Below, piece by piece: positions 16,817-25,727 of a DNA stretch of 64,000 nucleotides (the first letter of the stretch is position 1; every line of letters begins with the position of its first letter). The notes below the pieces were generated by a model. It saw nothing but the letters and a program-made list of their open reading frames with translations, ran no database searches and was not told where the DNA came from. Location: contig NZ_FSRU01000001.1 in assembly GCF_900142845.1 (NCBI RefSeq), positions 2,418,001 to 2,482,000 of the forward strand. Direction: 5' to 3'. Source of the DNA: Paraburkholderia phenazinium (GTDB taxonomy: Bacteria; Pseudomonadota; Gammaproteobacteria; Burkholderiales; Burkholderiaceae). The translations under genes were made by a program, and so were the position numbers.

Positions 16817-17785
16817 TCAAAGGCCGAGATACGCCTTCACCGCCGGCAAGCCGTCCTTGCCGTCATAGGTCTTCACGCCCGCGAGCCACGCGTCGAGCAC
16901 TTGCGGGTTCTTCTTCAGATAGTCTTTGGCGGCGTCGGCGGGCTTTTCCTTGTTCATCACCGATTGCATGACGACGTTTTCAAGTTGGGTCGTGAAGCGC
17001 AGATTGCTCACGAGCTTGCCCGCATTGGGGCAGCGCGTCAGAAAGTCCGTCGAGGTCAGCGTGTAGACGCGCGCGTCGCCGTCGTTGGGGCCGAATACGC
17101 CGTCGCTGCCGCTCAGATACTTCATGTCGATGGTGATGTTCATCGGATGCGGCTCCCATCCCAGGAACACCACCCACTTCTTGTCGCGCACGGCGCGATC
17201 GACCGTCACCAGCATGCCCGCCTCGCTCGACTCGATCAGCTTGAAGCCGCCCAGACCGAACTGATTGGTCGCGATCATCTTCTGGATCGCCGCGTTCGCA
17301 CTGCTGCCGGGTTCGATGCCGTAGATCTTGCCGTCGAGTTCGGCGCGATGTTTGGCGATATCGGCAAAGGTCTTCAGGCCTGCATCGTATTCGTAGGTCG
17401 GCACCGCGAAGGTGGCCTTGGCGCCGGTCAGATTAGGCGGCTGCAGCACGTCGATCGCCTTGGCGTCCACGAACGGCGCAATGGCCTTCTCCTGCACCGG
17501 CCACCAATAGCCGAGCGAGACGTCGAGCTGTTTGGTCTTGAGCCCCGCGAACGAAATCGGCACCGAGGCGACGGTCGTCACCGGTTGATAGCCAAGCCCT
17601 TCGAATACGGTAGACGCGAGTGCAGTGGTGGACGTAATGTCGGTCCAGCCGATATCGGCAAAGCGCACGGCGCGGCAGGACTCGGGGTCCTGCGCGAAGG
17701 CCGGCTGCGCCAACACGGCCGCGGCGGCCACTGAGGCAACGGCGGCCGCGCGACAGACGGACAAGGCTTTGACGCTTAACTTCAT
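16817..17785 (-). CDS. caiX: Carnitine-type ABC transporter periplasmic binding protein
   Basis: 322 residues with a Sec signal peptide (about 1-33, ending in AFA). The mature protein is of the OpuAC/ChoX glycine betaine-binding class: the DIGWTDITSTT motif, a Trp pair in GYWWPVQ, and the WEPHPMN segment, which supply the aromatic box for a trimethylammonium head group. AAAGGGGAATCTC precedes the ATG. No ATPase or permease gene is nearby. In Pseudomonas CaiX shares the CbcWV core, so a distant partner is expected. It is the first gene of the carnitine operon and lies downstream of a conserved 73-bp element. Confidence 0.88.
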   Translation of the reverse strand: MKLSVKALSVCRAAAVASVAAAAVLAQPAFAQDPESCRAVRFADIGWTDITSTTALASTVFEGLGYQPVTTVASVPISFAGLKTKQLDVSLGYWWPVQEKAIAPFVDAKAIDVLQPPNLTGAKATFAVPTYEYDAGLKTFADIAKHRAELDGKIYGIEPGSSANAAIQKMIATNQFGLGGFKLIESSEAGMLVTVDRAVRDKKWVVFLGWEPHPMNITIDMKYLSGSDGVFGPNDGDARVYTLTSTDFLTRCPNAGKLVSNLRFTTQLENVVMQSVMNKEKPADAAKDYLKKNPQVLDAWLAGVKTYDGKDGLPAVKAYLGL

Positions 17786-17881
17786 GAGATTCCCCTTTCG
17801 GACACGTTTGACTGCGTGTTTCGAATCAGGCCGCACAGCGGGCGGCCAACCGGACATGCTGGACTGCGTGGTGTGACGTAA

Positions 17882-17954
17882 AGTACAACCCCATATTCTG
17901 CGCAAAGCGACCGTCAGCGACCCGTACTTGCCTGGTCGCGACCATGAGGGAAAA
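17882..17954 (-). promoter_or_regulatory. Promoter/regulator element of the caiX-cdhCAB operon
   Basis: Read on the minus strand, it runs from TTTTCCCTC to TTGTACT and contains GTCGC direct repeats 10 bp apart (GGTCGCTGACGGTCGC) just upstream of a plausible promoter ending in TACTTT. The same 73-bp block, gap-free with 51 identities by hand count, lies upstream of the neighbouring porin (20388-20460). It is 97 bases from the caiX start. Binding by the divergent CdhR is inferred. The rest of the 17786-18111 spacer holds only a minor GGCCGC/GCGGCC inverted repeat (17829-17847). Confidence 0.65.
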
Positions 17955-18111
17955 CCAGCAGCGCGGCCGGTGCGGTGCAGCATCGCCTGCCGGGGCACAA
18001 TGAACAGACGTTAGCAGCCGCGAATATTGACGAACCTTGCCGGCGCGTGTCCCGCTTGCTACGCTTTTGGCCGTCCCCCGAACCGCTTGCCCACGCCCGA
18101 GCCGCCGCACG

Positions 18112-19104
18112 ATGCCCGAAGACATTTCGTTCCTGTTGCTGCCGGGCTTCTCGGCGATCGGCTTCATGTCCGCGGTCGAGCCGTTGCGGGTGGCGAACCG
18201 CTTCCGCGACAACCTGTACCGCTGGCATATTCTCAGCATCGATGGCGCGCCGGTGGCCGCGAGCAACGGCATTTCCTTGAACGCCGAAGCGGCCTTCGAC
18301 GCCGTCAAGCACGCGTCAACCCTGTTCGTGGTGGCGGGGTTCGAACCGCTCGCCTGCTATACGCGTGCGCTCGGTAGCTGGCTCAAACGGCTGGACCGTG
18401 CAGGCGCGACTTTGGGCGGGATCGACACCGGCAGTTTTATCCTCGCCGAAGCGGATCTCTTCGGCGCAGCGGACAGCCTGACCTTGCATTGGGAAGCGCT
18501 ATCGGCGTTTCGCGAGCGCTATCCGTCGCTCGCGGCCAGTCAGGAGTTGTTCGAGATCGGCGCGCACCGCATCACGTGTGCGGGCGGCACGGCGTCCATC
18601 GACATGATGCTCGACCTGATTGGCCGCAGTCATGGTGCCGCGCTGGCGTCGGCGGTTTCGGAACAGTTTGTGGTCAGCCGGATCCGGCAGCGGTCCGACC
18701 ATCAGCGTATGGAAATCGCCGCGCGTTACGGTGTGCACAACCGCAAGCTGATCCAGGTGATCGGCGTGATGGAACAGCATATGGAAGACCCGCTCGCGCC
18801 GGCCGAACTCGCGCTGGAGATCGGCGTGACGCGCCGGCAACTCGAGCGTCTGTTTTGCGCCGCGCTCAAGGACACGCCGACGCATTTCTATCAGCAGCTA
18901 CGGCTCAATCGTGCGCGCGAGTTGCTGCAGCAGACCGACATGACGATCACGGCAATCTGCGTGGCGTGCGGCTTCGAATCGCCGTCGCACTTTTCGCGCA
19001 CCTACCGGGCGCGCTTCGGGGCGAGCCCGCGCAGCGACCGCAGTCCGTTGGGAGGCGGCAGCAGCAGGGGCGGCGACTCACATCGCCGCCCGCCTTCCCC
19101 TTAG
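18112..19104 (+). CDS. cdhR: Carnitine-responsive GlxA/AraC-family activator
   Basis: 330 residues. Residues 1-190 form a DJ-1/PfpI-like sensor domain (FLLLPGFSAIGFMSAVEPLRVANR at the start, CAGGTASIDMMLDLI near 165). Residues 225-320 hold the two AraC helix-turn-helix motifs ending in CGFESPSHFSRTYRARFG. This architecture defines GbdR, CdhR and related regulators of quaternary amine catabolism. It is divergent from caiX, as in Pseudomonas. The ATG at 18112 starts the conserved sensor; the frame extends 25 residues upstream. The stop overlaps the porin stop by a few bases in convergent orientation. Confidence 0.87.
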   Translation: MPEDISFLLLPGFSAIGFMSAVEPLRVANRFRDNLYRWHILSIDGAPVAASNGISLNAEAAFDAVKHASTLFVVAGFEPLACYTRALGSWLKRLDRAGATLGGIDTGSFILAEADLFGAADSLTLHWEALSAFRERYPSLAASQELFEIGAHRITCAGGTASIDMMLDLIGRSHGAALASAVSEQFVVSRIRQRSDHQRMEIAARYGVHNRKLIQVIGVMEQHMEDPLAPAELALEIGVTRRQLERLFCAALKDTPTHFYQQLRLNRARELLQQTDMTITAICVACGFESPSHFSRTYRARFGASPRSDRSPLGGGSSRGGDSHRRPPSP

Positions 19105-20243
19105 AACGAATGCCGCATGCCGATCCGCACATCCGACTGCGTGCTGGTGGTGGACGGCGTGAAGCTATAGCCGATCACCGCATCCACACCGCTCGATGCC
19201 TTCAGGTAGTCACCCGAGATATACACGTCCGTGCGCTTCGACAGCAGGTAATGCAGGCCGAGCGTGCCCTGGTTCCAGTGGTGTCCCTCGAAGCTCGTGT
19301 ACTGGTAGCCGCCAACCGCGCTGAAAGCCGGCGTGATCTGCCAGTTCGCGCCGCCCTCGCCCACCTGCATATGCGCCGACTCCCCGTAGGCCTTGATCGT
19401 CGTGTACGTATAGTTGGCGTTCAGCGTGACATTGCCGATTGCATAGCTGGTGCCGACGCCGAAGGTACCCTGCTTGTCGACCGCGAACGAGGTGCTCGAA
19501 TAGAGATCGGTGATGGCGCCCGTGGTGGGGTTGACGCTGATCGTCGGCCGGCCGAGGAAGGTGCTCGTGCCGATCATCGCGTACGGATCGAACGCGTAGA
19601 TGCCGAACGGATTGTTCAGTTGGGTGTAGGCCGCGCCCAACGTGAACGGACCGTTCGCGTAGTGCGCGCCAAGGCTATAGGCGCTATCCTGGTGGAAGTC
19701 GCCCGCCACGCCGCCAAACGAATACAAGCCGCCAAAGGTAAAGCCCGCAATATCGTTAGAGAGGAACTTCACCGAGTTAGGCAGACGGTCGCCGTTGAAG
19801 CGGTCGAAGTCGCCCTGATGGATCGCATAGCCGCTACCCCATGCCGAGATGTTGTAGATCGATACCATCTCATTGGTCAGGTCGAGCTGATTGCCGAACG
19901 ACAGCGTGCCCCACTGGTTCTTCAACCCGACATACGCCTGGCGGCCGAACTCGGCGCCGTCGAAGGCGAGCTTGCCCGTCCCGAGGTGAAAACCGCTTTC
20001 GAGGACGAACACCGCGGACAGGCCGCCGCCGAGGTCTTCGTTACCCTTGAAGCCAATGCGGTTGCCGTAGGCAATGCCGTCATCGAACTTCACGACATGC
20101 GAGCCACCGGTATTGCTGACGTAGGTGATACCCGCATCCAGAATCCCGTACAGCGTGACGCTGCTCTGGGCCTGGCTGACGGCGGGGACGCTGGCGAGCG
20201 CGAAGGCTACGCCGGACAGTGCTGCGGCATTCTTTCTTTTCAT
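19101..20243 (-). CDS. Gram-negative porin linked to the carnitine genes
   Basis: 380 residues: signal peptide to about residue 25 (ending AQA), mature start SSVTLYGILDAGITYV, the GNRIGFKGNEDLGGG block and a terminal GMRHSF with C-terminal Phe, all typical of Burkholderiaceae OmpC-like porins. It is clearly diverged from the porin at 7569-8723. Its promoter region shares a 73-bp element with caiX, so it is probably co-regulated and serves as the outer-membrane entry for carnitine or related cations. That function is inferred. Start fixed at the signal-peptide ATG (20243). Confidence 0.88.
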   Translation of the reverse strand: MKRKNAAALSGVAFALASVPAVSQAQSSVTLYGILDAGITYVSNTGGSHVVKFDDGIAYGNRIGFKGNEDLGGGLSAVFVLESGFHLGTGKLAFDGAEFGRQAYVGLKNQWGTLSFGNQLDLTNEMVSIYNISAWGSGYAIHQGDFDRFNGDRLPNSVKFLSNDIAGFTFGGLYSFGGVAGDFHQDSAYSLGAHYANGPFTLGAAYTQLNNPFGIYAFDPYAMIGTSTFLGRPTISVNPTTGAITDLYSSTSFAVDKQGTFGVGTSYAIGNVTLNANYTYTTIKAYGESAHMQVGEGGANWQITPAFSAVGGYQYTSFEGHHWNQGTLGLHYLLSKRTDVYISGDYLKASSGVDAVIGYSFTPSTTSTQSDVRIGMRHSF

Positions 20244-20387
20244 TGTGTCGTTCTCTCTTGCCTTTGTCGATGGGAAGAGCGTTCCGCACAAGCAGTAGCG
20301 GAACGGCCCGATCCTGCTGGAATGACGCGCCGTCTTTGCAGCGCTCGCCGCGCGTTTCCACGCAATCCCACGCGACGATGGTGGGAC

Positions 20388-20460
20388 AGTACAAGCCCAT
20401 ATTTCCACCAACTCGACCAAAGGCGACGCCGATTGGTCTGATTGCGACAACGAGGGAAAA
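20388..20460 (-). promoter_or_regulatory. Copy of the caiX regulatory element upstream of the porin
   Basis: Gap-free counterpart of 17882-17954: the same end boxes (AGTACAA.CCCATATT and GAGGGAAAA on the plus strand, 64 bp start to start in both) and GTCGC/GTCGA direct repeats 10 bp apart on the minus strand. It lies 145 bases from the porin start, within the gene-free 20244-20562 spacer, which otherwise shows nothing notable. Confidence 0.6.
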
Positions 20461-20562
20461 TGCTAAAGACGTGCTGCGGCGCAGCGGGCATGAGACGCTT
20501 CTTCAGGGGCGACTTGTCATGCCGAATGCAAAATGCGGCTTGCCGAATGCCGCTTTTCGACG

Positions 20563-21519
20563 CTAGTGCAGCCCTAAAGACGCTTGAACGGCATGCAAGC
20601 CATCTGCACCACTAAGGGTCGTCACGCCCTTAAGCCACGTTGACAGCAGCTCAGGATTGGCCTGCAACGCACGAAGCGCGGCCGTATTCACATCCACCTT
20701 GTTTTGCAGCACATTGGTGATGATCTGGTTCTCGAGGTCTACGTTGAACGTGACCTGCTGGAACAGCTTCGCGAGATTCGCACACTGGCCGGCAAAGCCT
20801 GCTCGCGTCACCGTATTGACAGTGGCGCCGCCGTAGTTCGGACCGAAGTACGCATCGCCGCCGGAGAGATACGCGAGATGGAACCTGGTGTTCATCAGAT
20901 GCGGTTCCCATGCGAGAAACACGATCCACTTCTTGTCCCGCACCGCCCGCTCCACCTGAGTCAGCATGCCCGTCTCGCTCGACTCCACCAGTTTCCAGTC
21001 GCCGAGACCAAAGGCCTTGTCCGCAATCATCTTCTTGATGTTCTGGTTAGCGGGCGCACCCGGCTCGATGCCGTAGATCTTGTCGTCGAACTGGTCCGCG
21101 TGCTTGACCAGGTCGGCGAACGAATGCACGCCCGCAGCGGCGACATAGTCCGGCACGGCAAGCGTGAACTTCGCATTGGTCAGGTTCGCGTGCAGCACGT
21201 CGACCGAATGCTCTTCGACGAAAGACTTGACCAGCGGCCCCTGGGCAGGCATCCAGTTGCCGAGGAAGACGTCGATTTGCCCTTTCTTCAGGCCTTGATA
21301 GGTGATCGGCACCGACAGGTTCGACACGTTTTGCTGATAGCCGAGGCCCTTTAAGAGCAAACCGGTGACGGCATTGGTGGCGTCGATGTCGGACCAGCCC
21401 GGATCGGCCATGCGGACCTGCGTGCAGCTTTGCGGGTCCGCCGCATGGGCCGCGAGGCTCGCGAAGCCGCACAACGAGGCTAATAGCGTGGAAAGCAGGA
21501 AGGTCCAACGTCGTTTCAT
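20563..21519 (-). CDS. Choline/betaine-type ABC periplasmic binding protein
   Basis: 318 residues with a signal peptide to about residue 27 (ending AHA). It is a paralogue of the CaiX protein in this window: shared MADPGWSDIDATN, GNWMPAQGP, GIEPGAPANQNI and WEPHLMNTRF segments give the aromatic cage for a quaternary amine. Because it follows betC in the same direction (80 bp gap with a 9-bp tandem repeat), choline is the most likely ligand (ChoX-like), but carnitine or betaine cannot be excluded. GGAG precedes the ATG. No transporter ATPase or permease accompanies it. Confidence 0.82.
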   Translation of the reverse strand: MKRRWTFLLSTLLASLCGFASLAAHAADPQSCTQVRMADPGWSDIDATNAVTGLLLKGLGYQQNVSNLSVPITYQGLKKGQIDVFLGNWMPAQGPLVKSFVEEHSVDVLHANLTNAKFTLAVPDYVAAAGVHSFADLVKHADQFDDKIYGIEPGAPANQNIKKMIADKAFGLGDWKLVESSETGMLTQVERAVRDKKWIVFLAWEPHLMNTRFHLAYLSGGDAYFGPNYGGATVNTVTRAGFAGQCANLAKLFQQVTFNVDLENQIITNVLQNKVDVNTAALRALQANPELLSTWLKGVTTLSGADGLHAVQASLGLH

Positions 21520-21556
21520 GGTGGGCTCCGGTTCGGTCAGTGTGTTAAATCCGCTA

Positions 21557-21592
21557 GATGCGTTCGATTCGTTCAATGGGTTCGATGCGTTC
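21557..21592. repeat. Four tandem 9-bp repeats upstream of the choline-type binding protein
   Basis: Units GATGCGTTC, GATTCGTTC, AATGGGTTC and GATGCGTTC occur without gaps, in the short spacer between betC and the downstream binding-protein gene, 38 bases before the latter's start. They may be a slippage product or a regulator-binding array. Confidence 0.8.
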
Positions 21593-21599
21593 GCGGCGG

Positions 21600-23138
21600 C
21601 TAAGGCGTCACGCGTGGAAAACGCGCCATCGCTTCGAGCGTGTCGAGCTCAATGTGATTGCGCATATAGCGCTGGCTGGCGTCGTTGAACGGCTGCCAGT
21701 CCCACGACTGGATGCGGCCCTGCGTGGTCGCTTCGAAATGAAAGCGGCGGCGCCGCTGGCTCGCCAGCACGGCTTCGCGCAGGGCCGGCAGGTCCCAGCG
21801 GCTAGCTGCTTCGGCACGGAATGCTGCGAGCACGTCGGCCCATGCGGCGCTTGTGGCGAGGTTGAGGAGCTCTTGCGGGTCGACGGCAAGGTTGTAAAGC
21901 TGGTCCGGATCGACCGGCGAATGAATGTACTTGAAGTCGCCGCGCCGGATCATCACGATCGGCGCCAGCGCCCCTTCCGCGAGATATTCGCCGATCGCCT
22001 CGTCATGGCCGCCCTCGCCCTGCAGATGCGGCACGAGACTGCGGCCGTCGACGGGGTCCGGCCATTCGTCGCGGCGCGCGCCGGTCGCGAGTTCGACGAG
22101 CGTCGGCAGCAGATCGAGGTGCGATACCGAAGCGGACACGCGATGCGCCGCGAAGCGCCTGGGCGCATGCACGATCAGCGGCACGCGGATGCCTCCTTCG
22201 AAACAGGTCATCTTGTACCAGAGGCCGCGCTCGCCCAGCATCTCGCCGTGGTCGGAGGTGACGATCACGATGGTGTCGTCCGCGAGTCCCGTGGCATTGA
22301 GCGCGTCGAGAATGGCGCCAAATTGACGATCGACGTACGACAGCGCGCCGTAATACGCGTGGCGGGCATTGCGTACCTGCTGCTCGGTGGGCGGCGTGCG
22401 GTCGGTTTCGCAGACGACGCGCAGGCGCCGCGAGTGCGGATCGCTTTGCTCCGCGGTGAGCGAGGTGCGCGGCAGATCGATCTCGTCGTCACGGTACAGG
22501 TCCCAGTATTCCTGCGGGATCGCATACGGATCGTGCGGATGCGTGAGCGAGGCGACGAGGCAAAACGGCCGTTGATCGCGCCCGGCCTGACGTTCGCGGG
22601 CGACGTCGAAGAGCTTCTGGCGCGCGGTGAAAGTGACCTCGTCGTCGAAATCGAGCTGATTGGTGCGCACGCAAGGGCCTGCGTCGAGCACCGAGCTCAT
22701 GTTGTGATACCAGCTTGGGCGCACTTCGGGCTGCGACCAGTCCGGCACCCAGCCGAAGTCGGCCGGATAGATGTCGGTCGTGAGCCGCTCCTCGAAACCA
22801 TGCAACTGATCCGGGCCGCAGAAATGCATCTTGCCCGACAGGATGGTGCGATAACCGGCCGCCCGCAGATAATGCGCGAAAGTTAGCGTTTGCGCTGGAA
22901 ATTCGGCGGCGTTATCGTAGGCGCCTATGTTCGACGGCAGTTTGCCGGCCAGCATCGAGAAGCGCGCCGGCGCACACAGAGGACTCGCGCAATAGGCGGA
23001 ATCGAAGACAACCCCTTCGCGAGCGAGAGCATCGAGACGCGGCGTGCGCGAAATCGTATGACCGTAGGCCTGCAATGCGAACGGCGTCATCTGATCAGCC
23101 ATCAGGATAAGGATATTCTGCTTTGTGTTAAGGCTCAT
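21600..23138 (-). CDS. betC: Choline-sulfatase
   Basis: 512 residues, the standard length. N-terminal ILILMADQM carries the metal Asp. The sulfatase signature C-A-P-A-R at 55-59 makes Cys 55 the formylglycine precursor. SGKMHFCGPDQLHGFEERL and TSDHGEMLGERGLWYKM supply further metal and substrate residues. The C-terminal WDWQPFNDASQRYMRNH block is specific to choline-sulfatases and builds the choline cation pocket. It hydrolyses choline-O-sulfate to choline and sulfate in the cytoplasm. The start at 23138 has only a weak ribosome site. It is divergent from the LysR regulator. Confidence 0.93.
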   Translation of the reverse strand: MSLNTKQNILILMADQMTPFALQAYGHTISRTPRLDALAREGVVFDSAYCASPLCAPARFSMLAGKLPSNIGAYDNAAEFPAQTLTFAHYLRAAGYRTILSGKMHFCGPDQLHGFEERLTTDIYPADFGWVPDWSQPEVRPSWYHNMSSVLDAGPCVRTNQLDFDDEVTFTARQKLFDVARERQAGRDQRPFCLVASLTHPHDPYAIPQEYWDLYRDDEIDLPRTSLTAEQSDPHSRRLRVVCETDRTPPTEQQVRNARHAYYGALSYVDRQFGAILDALNATGLADDTIVIVTSDHGEMLGERGLWYKMTCFEGGIRVPLIVHAPRRFAAHRVSASVSHLDLLPTLVELATGARRDEWPDPVDGRSLVPHLQGEGGHDEAIGEYLAEGALAPIVMIRRGDFKYIHSPVDPDQLYNLAVDPQELLNLATSAAWADVLAAFRAEAASRWDLPALREAVLASQRRRRFHFEATTQGRIQSWDWQPFNDASQRYMRNHIELDTLEAMARFPRVTP

Positions 23139-23190
23139 GAGCGGGGTCGATTAGAATCTTGATGATTTCCGCGCGGCTGACGCGCGGCTT

Positions 23191-23278
23191 CATGACGTGC
23201 CGCGTCATGCGCGAGAGTCTTCACTATTGCTGCTCATTGGCGCACTGTGAAGGTGCTCAATGCTTATGGGCCCATAAG
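23191..23278. promoter_or_regulatory. Operator region between betC and its LysR regulator
   Basis: Two inverted repeats lie in the 148-base divergent spacer. One is CATGACG/CGTCATG around five bases (23191-23209). The other is a perfect 16-bp palindrome CTTATGGGCCCATAAG (23263-23278) ending eight bases before the LysR start and overlapping its ribosome site. LysR proteins bind such dyads; autorepression and betC activation are inferred. Confidence 0.6.
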
Positions 23279-23286
23279 GGGGACTT

Positions 23287-24189
23287 ATGCCGAGACAGGA
23301 TCGTTTGCCGCCGATGCAGACATTGTCGGTGTTCGAATCGGCAGCGCGGCTTGCGAGCTTTACGGCGGCCGCGCGCGAGCTCGGCTCCACGCAGCCGGCG
23401 GTGAGCCAGCGCGTCGTGCAACTGGAGGAAGATCTCGGCACGCCTTTGTTCGCGCGAGGGCATCGCGGCGTTTCGCTCACACCTGAAGGCGAACGGCTTT
23501 TCGAAGCGGTCCGCCAAAGCCTCGACACCCTCCGCGTGGCCACGGCCGACATCCGCGCTCGCCGCGCGACGGGCGAATTGACGATCCTGACCGATTTCGG
23601 CTTTGCGACCTATTGGCTGATGCCACGCCTCACGCGCCTGAAGCAGTTGATGCCGGAGGTGGACGTGAAGATCATCACGTCGCAGGCGGCGTTCGACCCG
23701 CGCCGCGACCGCGCGGATATCGCCATCGCATTCGGCGACGGCGACTGGGCGCCGTGCACATCGACGCGGCTGTTTACCGAGGAGGTCACGGCGGTTTGCT
23801 CGCCGGCGTTTCGCGACGCTCATCCCAGGGTTGCTCAGGCGGCCGATCTCATGAGCCTGCCTTTACTGCACGTGCAGCCCACGGAACCGGTACGCTGGCT
23901 CGCATGGAGCGACTGGTTTGCGGCCCATGGTCTCTACCCGCCTGCGGACCGGCACGGCATCACGTTCAACAGTTACGCGCTGGTGATCCATGCGGTGTTG
24001 ATGAACCAGGGTATCGCGCTAGGCTGGACGCCGCTGGTGGACGAACTGCTCGCGACGGGGCAACTGGTGCAGTTGCTCGATCAGCCGGTGGTGACTTCGC
24101 GTGGCTATTTCCTGGTGTGTCCGCAGGCGCGGCCGGAAGCGGCGGCAGTGCCGCTGTTCAGGCGCTGGCTGTTCGACGAATGCGCGTGA
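23287..24189 (+). CDS. LysR-family regulator of choline-O-sulfate use
   Basis: 300 residues. The N-terminal winged helix at 8-66 (LSVFESAARLASFTAAARELGSTQPAVSQRVVQLEEDLGTPLF in outline) and a periplasmic-binding-protein-like effector domain follow the LysR plan. The family found divergent to betC in proteobacteria is annotated as the choline sulfate utilisation regulator, and the arrangement is identical here. The likely inducer is choline-O-sulfate or choline. A GGGGGA ribosome site overlaps the 16-bp palindrome, suggesting tight self-control. Confidence 0.85.
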   Translation: MPRQDRLPPMQTLSVFESAARLASFTAAARELGSTQPAVSQRVVQLEEDLGTPLFARGHRGVSLTPEGERLFEAVRQSLDTLRVATADIRARRATGELTILTDFGFATYWLMPRLTRLKQLMPEVDVKIITSQAAFDPRRDRADIAIAFGDGDWAPCTSTRLFTEEVTAVCSPAFRDAHPRVAQAADLMSLPLLHVQPTEPVRWLAWSDWFAAHGLYPPADRHGITFNSYALVIHAVLMNQGIALGWTPLVDELLATGQLVQLLDQPVVTSRGYFLVCPQARPEAAAVPLFRRWLFDECA

Positions 24190-24375
24190 GCCGGCGCCTG
24201 GCGTGACATCTTCGATGCCATGCGTCACGGGGCGCTGACGCTCCGATACCAGCATGACGGCGTTTCGATTCTATGCGCGGGAAATCTGGCCTGATTTACT
24301 TTGGCATTCCCGCGCGCTCAATTGGACGTTCTGTTCCCGATGGCGCGGGTTTCCCTATCGAAGTCAAGGAACCGC

Positions 24376-25254
24376 ATGCCCGCCACCGATCGCTCCCATC
24401 AGTTCGCCCTGACCTTGTCATGCCCGAGCGCGGCAGGCCAGGTCGCCGCCGTTGTTAGCTTTCTCGAACGGCATCATTGTTATATCGACGAGTTGACGGT
24501 CTTCGACGACGACATCAGTGCGCGATTTTTTGTGCGGTGTGTGTTTCATGGGGTTGCACTCGCGCCTGCGTTGCCTTTGCAGATTGATGCGTTGCGGCGG
24601 GAGTTTGCGCCTATTGCATCCGACTTCGAGATGACGTGGGCGATTCACGATGTCGCGGTGCGGCCCAAGGTTTTGATCATGGTGTCCAAGCTTGAGCACT
24701 GTCTCGCGGATTTGTTGTTCCGCTGGAAGATGGGGGAACTCAAGATGGATATTGTCGGGATTGCTTCCAATCATCCTGATCTTGAAGGGCTCGCGGTGCA
24801 GCATGGGTTGCCGTTTCGGCATTTACCGGTTACTGCTGAGACGCGTGCCGCGCAGGAGGCTCAGGTGTTGGAGCTCTTTGAGTCTAGCGGCGCCGAGTTG
24901 ATGATTCTTGCGCGGTATATGCAGATTCTCTCCGATCAGACCAGCCGGGCGCTTGCTGGGCGGGCTATCAATATTCATCATTCGTTCCTGCCTGGGTTTA
25001 AGGGGGCTCGGCCTTATCATCAGGCGCATGCGCGTGGGGTCAAGTTGATTGGGGCTACTGCGCATTTTGTCACTGACGATCTGGATGAGGGGCCTATCAT
25101 CGAGCAGGTTGTCGAGCGGGTCGATCATTCGTTTGGGCCGGAGCGGTTGCTCGCTGTTGGGCGGGATGTTGAATGTATTACTTTGGCTCGGGCTGTTAAG
25201 GCTTTTGTTGAGCGGCGCGTGTTCATTAATGGGGAGCGGACTGTGGTTTTGTGA
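24376..25254 (+). CDS. purU: Formyltetrahydrofolate deformylase
   Basis: 292 residues. Residues 5-85 are an ACT domain (FALTLSCPSAAGQVAAVVSFLERH). Residues 90-290 are a formyltransferase-fold hydrolase with the catalytic Asn-His motif in INIHHSFLPGF and the Asp in TDDLDEGPII. It releases formate and THF from 10-formyl-THF, recycling folate loaded with methyl-derived carbon. AAGGA precedes ATG 24376; an upstream in-frame start would precede the ACT domain. In Pseudomonas purU belongs to the sarcosine oxidase operon. Codons shift towards T/G-ending third positions after about 24530, unlike the neighbours. Confidence 0.9.
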   Translation: MPATDRSHQFALTLSCPSAAGQVAAVVSFLERHHCYIDELTVFDDDISARFFVRCVFHGVALAPALPLQIDALRREFAPIASDFEMTWAIHDVAVRPKVLIMVSKLEHCLADLLFRWKMGELKMDIVGIASNHPDLEGLAVQHGLPFRHLPVTAETRAAQEAQVLELFESSGAELMILARYMQILSDQTSRALAGRAINIHHSFLPGFKGARPYHQAHARGVKLIGATAHFVTDDLDEGPIIEQVVERVDHSFGPERLLAVGRDVECITLARAVKAFVERRVFINGERTVVL

Positions 25255-25338
25255 TTTTTCTTCTTTCGCTGCGCGGCGGGTTGTTGTTCTTGCGGTGTTG
25301 GTCTTTACTTGCATTCTTGGTGGTCTGTTGGCGTTGCC

Positions 25339-25536
25339 TTTTGGCTGTTTGCCTACGGTGTTGGCCTTTCCTTGCATTTTTAGTGGTCTATTGGCGTTGC
25401 CCCTGTGCGGGGCGGCACTTACTTTCTTTGCCGCCGCAAAGAAAGTAAGCAAAGAAAGCGGGCTGCCACCGCCAGCCCGTAGTGAGCCATCTCAGCATGC
25501 TTCGGGAAACGGCCCAACACGAGACGCGCCCCCGCG
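25339..25536 (+). repeat. 198-bp dispersed repeat, copy 1
   Basis: Positions 25339-25464 match the reverse complement of 25800-25925 with two mismatches that I can see. The similarity continues at lower identity to 25536 (shared CACCGCCAGC, GTAGTGAGCCATCT, GGAAACGGCCCAA). Inside is a 14-bp stem (CTTACTTTCTTTGC with its complement around CGCC) at about 25418-25449. Confidence 0.85.
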
Positions 25537-25727
25537 TTTCCACCGTTCTTGACACAGCGCTCATCCACCCCACTCCGCACTCCGTGCGTCGCGGATGGGT
25601 TTGCATGGGAAAGCCGGCGCGCTAAATAGTTAGAATACCTACACAGCCTTCCGAATGAATTATGCCCCGCGGCGGGCGCGCAGCGCAACGCTGGAACGGA
25701 TGACGACCTTGTCACTAACGGCTATGC

